A stretch of 9,541 bases of DNA from Microbacteriaceae bacterium (GTDB taxonomy: Bacteria > Actinomycetota > Actinomycetes > Actinomycetales > Microbacteriaceae), in the NCBI GenBank assembly GCA_026785785.1, contig JAJAZI010000098.1, positions 1 to 9,541 of the forward strand, read 5' to 3'. A program made the translations under genes and the position numbers. The notes beneath the pieces were generated by a model, which saw only the letters and a program-made list of their open reading frames with translations, did no database searches and was not told the origin of the DNA. Below, piece by piece: positions 6,467 through 9,541 of this stretch (position 1 is the stretch's first letter; every line of letters starts with the position of its first letter).

Positions 6467-8055
6467 CAGTCGTACCTCGCTTCCGCCCACCAGCCGGCAC
6501 CCTCGCTGACGAGCAGCCAGGCCACCCCCGTGTCGTCGACGACCTGGAACCGGTCGCATCTGCCCGACCGCCCCGCGCCCTCGACCCACCAGCGCTCCTC
6601 GATCGGCCACGGGCCCGCCCAGGCCGTGAGCCGGCGAACCGTGGTGCCGCCCGAGAGGCCGGCGGGCTCCGCGGAGAGGGCGCCGCGCTCGTCGACCGTG
6701 ACGGGCTCGCCCGCCGCCGAGACGACCGTGACCGGCAGGCGCTTCTCGAACACTGTCGACGGCGCCGGGTCGGGCAGCTTGCCGTGCCAGGGCGGCATCG
6801 GGTCGCGGTCCGCCGCGGGCCGGTCGCCCCAGGCGATCAGGTTCTGCCGGTCGGCGAGGGTGCGTCCGCCGCCGATCACGGCCGTGAGCACCCCGCCGTG
6901 GCCGAGCATGCTCTGCACGCGGGAGAGCCCGTGGTGGATGCGCTCGTCGGCGGCCGTTCCCCACAGCCCCTGCTCGTGATTGCCGATCGCGTCGACGGCC
7001 TCCGGCACCACCCGCACATAGCTGACCGGCGAGCTGAGCCCGCTCTCGCTACCGCCGCCCTGCAGCTGCCAGCGGATGCGGTCGATGACATCGGCAGCGG
7101 TGAAGGAGCGCGGATGCAGCCAGGTGCGCTCGGAAGTCTCCCCGGCATCCGAGTCGATCTCGACCCTGATGCTCGTGCAGACGAGCTTCGCCGCCGTGAT
7201 GGCCTCGATGAAGCTGTCGGCGGATGCCCGGAAGCCGAACGCGACCTGGTCGATGCGGTCGAGCGGCGGCTCGAACTCGATGAAGCTGTCGAGCTCGCGC
7301 GGGGGAGTGCGCGGGATGACCCGGCGGCTGTCGAGCCCGCCGGCCAGGGCGTGCAGGTGGGCGCCCTCCCGGCCGAAGCGCGCGTCGACGTCGGCGGCCG
7401 ACAGCGCGGCGAACTCGCCGAGGGTGCGGATGCCCAACCGCTGCAGCAGGGTCGTCAGCTGGGGGCGGTCGAGCATCCGCACCGGCAGGGGAGCGAGGAA
7501 GGCGGCCGAGCCGCCCTCCGGCACGACCCGGATGCGCGGCCGGACGGCGCTGCGGGCGGCGTGCTCGGCGGTGAACGGTCCGTCGGCGATGCCGACCCGC
7601 GAGTCGATGCCGAGGGCGTCGAGGGTGTCGAGCAGCCACAGCGCCGCCTCGTCGTCGCTGCCGTAGAAGCGGCTCGGACCGCGGGAGCGGATGGCGCACA
7701 TGCCCGGCCGCAGCAGCTGCGCACCGGAGGTCACCTCCTCGATCGCCTCGAGCACCGGGTCGAAGGCACGGATGTCGACGGCCGCATCGTAGGGCAGCAC
7801 GACGAGGTCGGGGCACCGGCTCTGCGCCTCGCGCACGCGGAGGCCGCGCCTCACGCCCTCCCGGCGGGCCGCGGTGGAGCACGCGAACACCTGACCCTTC
7901 TCGATGAGCGCGATCGCGGCATCCGTGTTCGCGGAACCGGAACCGGAACCGGAAGCGGGAGCGAGGCCGTGGGCGCGCGCGGCCGCCACGATCGGCCAGT
8001 CGGGGCACCAGAGCACGATCGTGCGCGTGACCGACGTGGGCGAGGTCGCGGTCAT
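6466..8055 (-). CDS. imuB: ImuB, catalytically inactive Y-family polymerase-like mutasome hub
   Basis: A protein of 529 aa. ImuB proteins resemble DinB-type polymerases but lack the catalytic acids; they bind the beta clamp and bring together ImuA' and DnaE2. The N-terminus TIVLWCPDWPIVAA (12-25) stands where active enzymes have the first metal-binding Asp motif. The usual palm motif SIDEA is replaced by a stretch around RFYGSDDEAALW (129-140). FTAEHAARSA (161-170) and the helix-hairpin-helix-like LGIRTLGEFAALSAADVDARFG (207-228) are typical of the family. EQGLWG (361-366), before the VQSMLG helix, is the likely clamp-binding motif. The C-terminus has a WW-rich domain (RWWVEG, GWWAEARYD). ATG 8055 overlaps the imuA' stop by 4 nt (ATGA), with GAGAGG 10 nt upstream. 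A Gly-Ser tract occurs at 35-41. Confidence 0.93.
   Translation of the reverse strand: MTATSPTSVTRTIVLWCPDWPIVAAARAHGLAPASGSGSGSANTDAAIALIEKGQVFACSTAARREGVRRGLRVREAQSRCPDLVVLPYDAAVDIRAFDPVLEAIEEVTSGAQLLRPGMCAIRSRGPSRFYGSDDEAALWLLDTLDALGIDSRVGIADGPFTAEHAARSAVRPRIRVVPEGGSAAFLAPLPVRMLDRPQLTTLLQRLGIRTLGEFAALSAADVDARFGREGAHLHALAGGLDSRRVIPRTPPRELDSFIEFEPPLDRIDQVAFGFRASADSFIEAITAAKLVCTSIRVEIDSDAGETSERTWLHPRSFTAADVIDRIRWQLQGGGSESGLSSPVSYVRVVPEAVDAIGNHEQGLWGTAADERIHHGLSRVQSMLGHGGVLTAVIGGGRTLADRQNLIAWGDRPAADRDPMPPWHGKLPDPAPSTVFEKRLPVTVVSAAGEPVTVDERGALSAEPAGLSGGTTVRRLTAWAGPWPIEERWWVEGAGRSGRCDRFQVVDDTGVAWLLVSEGAGWWAEARYD
6475..6478 (-). promoter_or_regulatory. Ribosome binding site deciding the dnaE2 start
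   Basis: GAGG on the minus strand lies 8 nt before ATG 6466, inside the last codons of imuB. Together with the TGATG overlap it supports this start over any site further upstream, which would run through imuB in another frame. Coupled translation of imuB and dnaE2 is expected. Confidence 0.6.
7933..7962 (-). repeat. Hexanucleotide GGAACC repeat encoding a Gly-Ser tract in ImuB
   Basis: Three perfect GGAACC units (7933-7950) are followed by GGAAGC and GGGAGC. On the coding strand these read PASGSGSGS (residues 33-41), between the first strand-helix unit of ImuB and its AAIALIEKGQVFAC strand. This looks like a slippage-prone linker. Confidence 0.85.
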
Positions 8056-8981
8056 CCGGCGAGCACCTCTCGCAAATCGGGGCCGTCGTCCTGCGGCAGT
8101 GCCGGCACGCCGACGGGGCCGCCGCCCTGAGGCAGTGCCGGTACGCCGACGGGGCCGCCGCCCTGCCACGCGAGCGGGTGCGCGTCGGCGCGACTGACTT
8201 GGCCGGTGGGGCCGGGCAGCCAGAGCCGGGCGCTGCGCGGCCGGGCGGTCGTGCGGGTGCTGACGGTCACGGTCGCCTCGCGCGCGGCGAGATGGCCGTG
8301 CCCGTTGCCGATGCCGCTCCAGCGGCTGTGCGAGATGCTCAGCATGGCCTCGGTTTGTGGCCACGGGCCGAGCACGATGAGGGTGGCTCCGCGCTGCCGC
8401 AATCGGGCGGCCAGCCGCGCGATGCTCGAGTCGCTCGCCTGGCGCGGGGGCCGGGTGACTACAACCGTGAGCACGTCGGCGATGGCGGCCGTGACCCCGA
8501 GCCACTGGTCTCCGGGGTGCGGCACGAGCACGAGCCTGTCGAGGTCGATGCCGTGGCGCGCGGCCGCCTCGACCCCGAACTCGGGAACGCCGATGACACC
8601 GCACCAGGATCCCGCGGCCGACGGGCCGGCGAGCAGGGCCATCAGCAGCGTCGCCGAACGCTCGACCGAATAGGCCGCCCCCTGTTTGAGCCCGCCGCCC
8701 GGCAGCAGCGGGGCGATCGCAGGGTGCGTCGGTAGGCTCCGGGTGTCGAGCCTCGTGCCCTGCATCTGGCGGATGCGCGCCTGCAGCTCGCGCACCGTCT
8801 CGCCCGGGTTGCCGGTGCTGCCGGTGCTGCCGATGCCACCCGTGCTGCCGGTGCTGCCGATGCCACCCGTGCTGCCCGTGCTGCCTGTGCTGCCGGTGCT
8901 GCCGGCGGGGGTGGCGCCCGGGGCAGCATCGTCTCCCTGATCCTCCTCGAAGGAATCGGCGAGTACTGCGGCGTGAAGCAT
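8052..8981 (-). CDS. imuA': ImuA', RecA-like mutasome accessory protein
   Basis: A 309-aa protein, first gene of the operon. ImuA' is a distant RecA/SulA-like protein needed with ImuB and DnaE2 for induced mutagenesis. Seen here: an ELQARIRQMQG helix (65-75), LPTHPAIAPLLPGGGLKQGAAYSV (83-106), TLLMALLAGPSAAGSWCGVIGVPEFG (111-136), then ADVLTVVVTRPP and TLIVLGPWP strands. No Walker A (GxxxxGKT) is present, as expected for the actinobacterial form. The start is set at ATG 8981: the promoter predicts transcription beginning at that A, and an earlier ATG (8999) lies inside the LexA box. It has two repeat tracts: collagen-like GST/GGI triplets (27-60) and a doubled GGGPVGVPALPQ (274-297) near the C-terminus, the end that in mycobacteria contributes to ImuB contact. 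Without the repeats the length is normal for the family. Confidence 0.9.
   Translation of the reverse strand: MLHAAVLADSFEEDQGDDAAPGATPAGSTGSTGSTGSTGGIGSTGSTGGIGSTGSTGNPGETVRELQARIRQMQGTRLDTRSLPTHPAIAPLLPGGGLKQGAAYSVERSATLLMALLAGPSAAGSWCGVIGVPEFGVEAAARHGIDLDRLVLVPHPGDQWLGVTAAIADVLTVVVTRPPRQASDSSIARLAARLRQRGATLIVLGPWPQTEAMLSISHSRWSGIGNGHGHLAAREATVTVSTRTTARPRSARLWLPGPTGQVSRADAHPLAWQGGGPVGVPALPQGGGPVGVPALPQDDGPDLREVLAG
8091..8162 (-). repeat. 36-bp x 2 in-frame duplication at the 3' end of imuA'
   Basis: Units 8091-8126 and 8127-8162 differ at only two positions (C/A at the fourth base, C/T at the sixteenth). They encode GGGPVGVPALPQ twice (residues 274-297). The near identity indicates a recent duplication. 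Confidence 0.95.
8811..8903 (-). repeat. Gly-X-Y (collagen-like) coding repeat in imuA'
   Basis: A 9-bp unit (GGCAGCACC on the coding strand and close variants) is repeated, with a larger period GST-GST-GGI of 27 bp. It encodes twelve unbroken Gly-X-Y triplets through residues 27-62: four GST, GGI, two GST, GGI, two GST, then GNP and GET. It lies between a short acidic N-terminal segment and the first conserved helix. Confidence 0.93.
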
Positions 8982-8987
8982 CTTCCT

Positions 8988-9016
8988 ATATTCGAACATA
9001 CATTCGATGATGTCAA
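8988..9016 (-). promoter_or_regulatory. SOS promoter of the imuA'-imuB-dnaE2 operon
   Basis: On the minus strand a perfect TTGACA (9011-9016) is followed after exactly 17 bp by GAATAT (8988-8993). With the usual 6-nt gap the transcript would begin at 8981, which is the A of the imuA' ATG, so the message is predicted to be leaderless. The LexA box fills the spacer and the first two bases of the -10. GAATAT is a poor -10 (A2, A5 and T6 match), which would suit a promoter kept silent until derepression. Confidence 0.65.
8992..9007. promoter_or_regulatory. LexA-binding SOS box
   Basis: TCGAACATACATTCGA is a 16-bp near palindrome. It matches the actinobacterial/Bacillus-type SOS box TCGAAC-N4-GTTCGA at all but one half-site base (A instead of G at 9002). 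It lies directly in front of imuA', inside the promoter spacer, where bound LexA would exclude RNA polymerase. This agrees with known LexA control of imuA'-imuB and dnaE2 in mycobacteria. Confidence 0.93.
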
Positions 9017-9089
9017 TTGCCACCGACAATCGCCCGGCGTGTCGCCCGACGCCCAACCGCCTCACGCTCCACAGGAGTTTCCGCGACAC

Positions 9090-9122
9090 GCCGCGCCGAC
9101 TGGTCGGTCTACTCGGCGTGGC
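9090..9122. other. Inverted repeat in the intergenic region upstream of imuA'
   Basis: GCCGCGCCGA (9090-9099) pairs with TCGGCGTGGC (9113-9122), with one G-T pair, around a 13-nt loop. It lies between the SOS promoter and the terminator of the upstream gene. It may be a second terminator element or a chance GC-rich stem. The rest of 9017-9161 shows no convincing gene. Confidence 0.35.
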
Positions 9123-9161
9123 GGCCAATCTCCTCGGCTACGTACGGCACCATGCAAGGAC

Positions 9162-9192
9162 CACCCCACCGGTGTCGATGCCCGGTGGGGTG
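9162..9192 (-). terminator. Hairpin terminator after the alpha-galactosidase gene
   Basis: A perfect 11-bp stem, CACCCCACCGG (9162-9172) with CCGGTGGGGTG (9182-9192), encloses a 9-nt loop. It lies about 100 nt past the stop at 9291 on the minus strand. Only a short mixed tract (GTCCTTGCATGG) follows, without a U run, a form common in high-GC actinobacteria. It would insulate the SOS operon from read-through of the upstream gene. Confidence 0.7.
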
Positions 9193-9206
9193 CTAATCGC
9201 CCGTAC

Positions 9207-9314
9207 GGCTCACACCGCGATGAATCTCAGCACAGCTCACACGGCCACAAACCTCAGCACAGCTCACACGGCCACAAACCTCAGCACAGCTCACACGGCC
9301 ACAAACCTCAGCAC
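9207..9314 (-). repeat. 27-bp tandem repeat built from the 3' end of the alpha-galactosidase gene
   Basis: Three perfect copies (9234-9260, 9261-9287, 9288-9314) and one diverged copy (9207-9233) lie head to tail. On the minus strand each reads as VLRFVAV (VLRFIAV in the diverged copy) plus a TGA stop and three more bases. Translation ends at the first stop (9291-9293), so the other copies are untranslated 3' sequence before the terminator. There are no spacers, so this is not a CRISPR array. Confidence 0.95.
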
Positions 9315-9541
9315 GAGCGCCTGCGCCGGCAGCAGTAGCGGCATCGCGATGCCCACCGCGCCGAGCACCCGCCCGGAGAGCACGAGGCCGCCCGACTCGG
9401 TCCACGGCGGCGCCTGGTCCTGCATCACGCGCGGGCCGGCACCGAGGTCGAGCGCCTCGACCCGATAACTCGTGTCGGGGTCGAGCCCGGGGAAGAGCAC
9501 GGGAGCAGGCACGGCATCCCGCGGCGCCAGGAGGCAGACGA
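9291..9541 (-). CDS. Alpha-galactosidase (GH36 type), C-terminal end only
   Basis: The frame is open to the right edge of the window and ends with TGA at 9293-9291, so only the last 83 or so residues are visible. They read VCLLAPRDAV, then LFPGLDPDTSYRVEALDLG and GGLVLSGRVLGAVGIAMPLLLPAQALVLRF. The LPGLDP-x-x-x-YRV turn and the closing LSGR-x-L-x-x-VG-x-x-(M/L)P-x-L-x-PxxALVL pattern are typical of the small C-terminal beta domain of family 36 alpha-galactosidases, which release terminal alpha-galactose from oligosaccharides such as melibiose and raffinose. The catalytic domain lies outside the window, so activity cannot be checked. The gene runs the same way as the SOS operon but is separated from it by a terminator, and there is no reason to link their functions. 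GTG 9512 is an internal codon, not a start. Confidence 0.75.
   Translation of the reverse strand, partial: VCLLAPRDAVPAPVLFPGLDPDTSYRVEALDLGAGPRVMQDQAPPWTESGGLVLSGRVLGAVGIAMPLLLPAQALVLRFVAV

Noticed and set aside
6467..6964. N-terminal extension of dnaE2 upstream of ATG 6466
   Set aside because: The extension is an out-of-frame reading of imuB, Arg/Gly/Ala-rich without domain features. The TGATG junction with GAGG fits a start at 6466.
8056..8604. N-terminal extension of imuB
   Set aside because: It overlaps imuA' in another frame; the ATGA overlap at 8052-8055 and the conserved N-terminal strand support the short form.
2960..9016. A new defence or mobile system
   Set aside because: The three operon genes are well explained as the known SOS mutasome. 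No integrase, transposase, toxin-antitoxin or nuclease-helicase set is present.
8982..9128. Longer imuA' start (upstream ATG/GTG codons including ATG 8999)
   Set aside because: This stretch contains the SOS promoter and LexA box, and the predicted transcript starts at 8981.
9207..9314. Short regular repeats resembling a CRISPR array
   Set aside because: The 27-bp units abut directly with no spacers, and each contains the end of the neighbouring gene.
9007..9468. A + strand open frame starting inside the LexA box
   Set aside because: It crosses the promoter, the terminator hairpin and the repeat array and reads antisense through the alpha-galactosidase end; no recognisable protein.

Overview
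The window is high-GC DNA with strong third-position GC, leaderless or tightly coupled gene starts and an actinobacterial-type SOS box. It most likely comes from a high-GC actinomycete, probably of the Microbacteriaceae (family placement is inference). No RNA gene, insertion sequence, CRISPR array or replication origin was found.

Layout. Positions 1-374 are non-coding: an 83-bp tandem repeat (two perfect copies and a degraded third), three GAGGTCGT-like octamers and a weak promoter candidate. Positions 375-3001 (+) hold the remains of one large multi-spanning membrane protein with a lipase-like alpha/beta hydrolase end. It is broken by a one-base frameshift near 479 and an in-frame TGA at 1589-1591. 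Positions 8981-2960 (-) hold a compact three-gene operon, imuA'-imuB-dnaE2, the SOS-induced mutagenic translesion synthesis cassette (mutasome). Its genes overlap by 4 nt and 1 nt. Its promoter (8988-9016) has a near-perfect LexA box in the spacer and places the likely transcription start on the imuA' ATG. Upstream, on the same strand, positions 9541-9291 are the C-terminal end of a GH36-type alpha-galactosidase. It is followed by a 27-bp tandem repeat made from its own last codons and stop, then by a strong hairpin terminator.

How the genes work together. DNA damage would activate RecA, LexA would be cleaved, and the operon would be derepressed. DnaE2 is the catalytic error-prone polymerase. 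ImuB is a catalytically dead Y-family protein that links the complex to the beta clamp. ImuA' is a RecA-like accessory without a Walker A motif. This system is known from mycobacteria and other bacteria, so it is not new. What is unusual is that each of the three proteins carries low-complexity, in-frame tandem repeats: a collagen-like Gly-X-Y tract and a 12-residue duplication in ImuA', a Gly-Ser tract in ImuB, and an LTGALP repeat inside the DnaE2 PHP domain. Tandem duplications also occur in both flanking intergenic regions. I did not find a convincing undescribed multi-gene system; the best leads are these repeats, the leaderless SOS promoter and the split hydrolase/membrane architecture.
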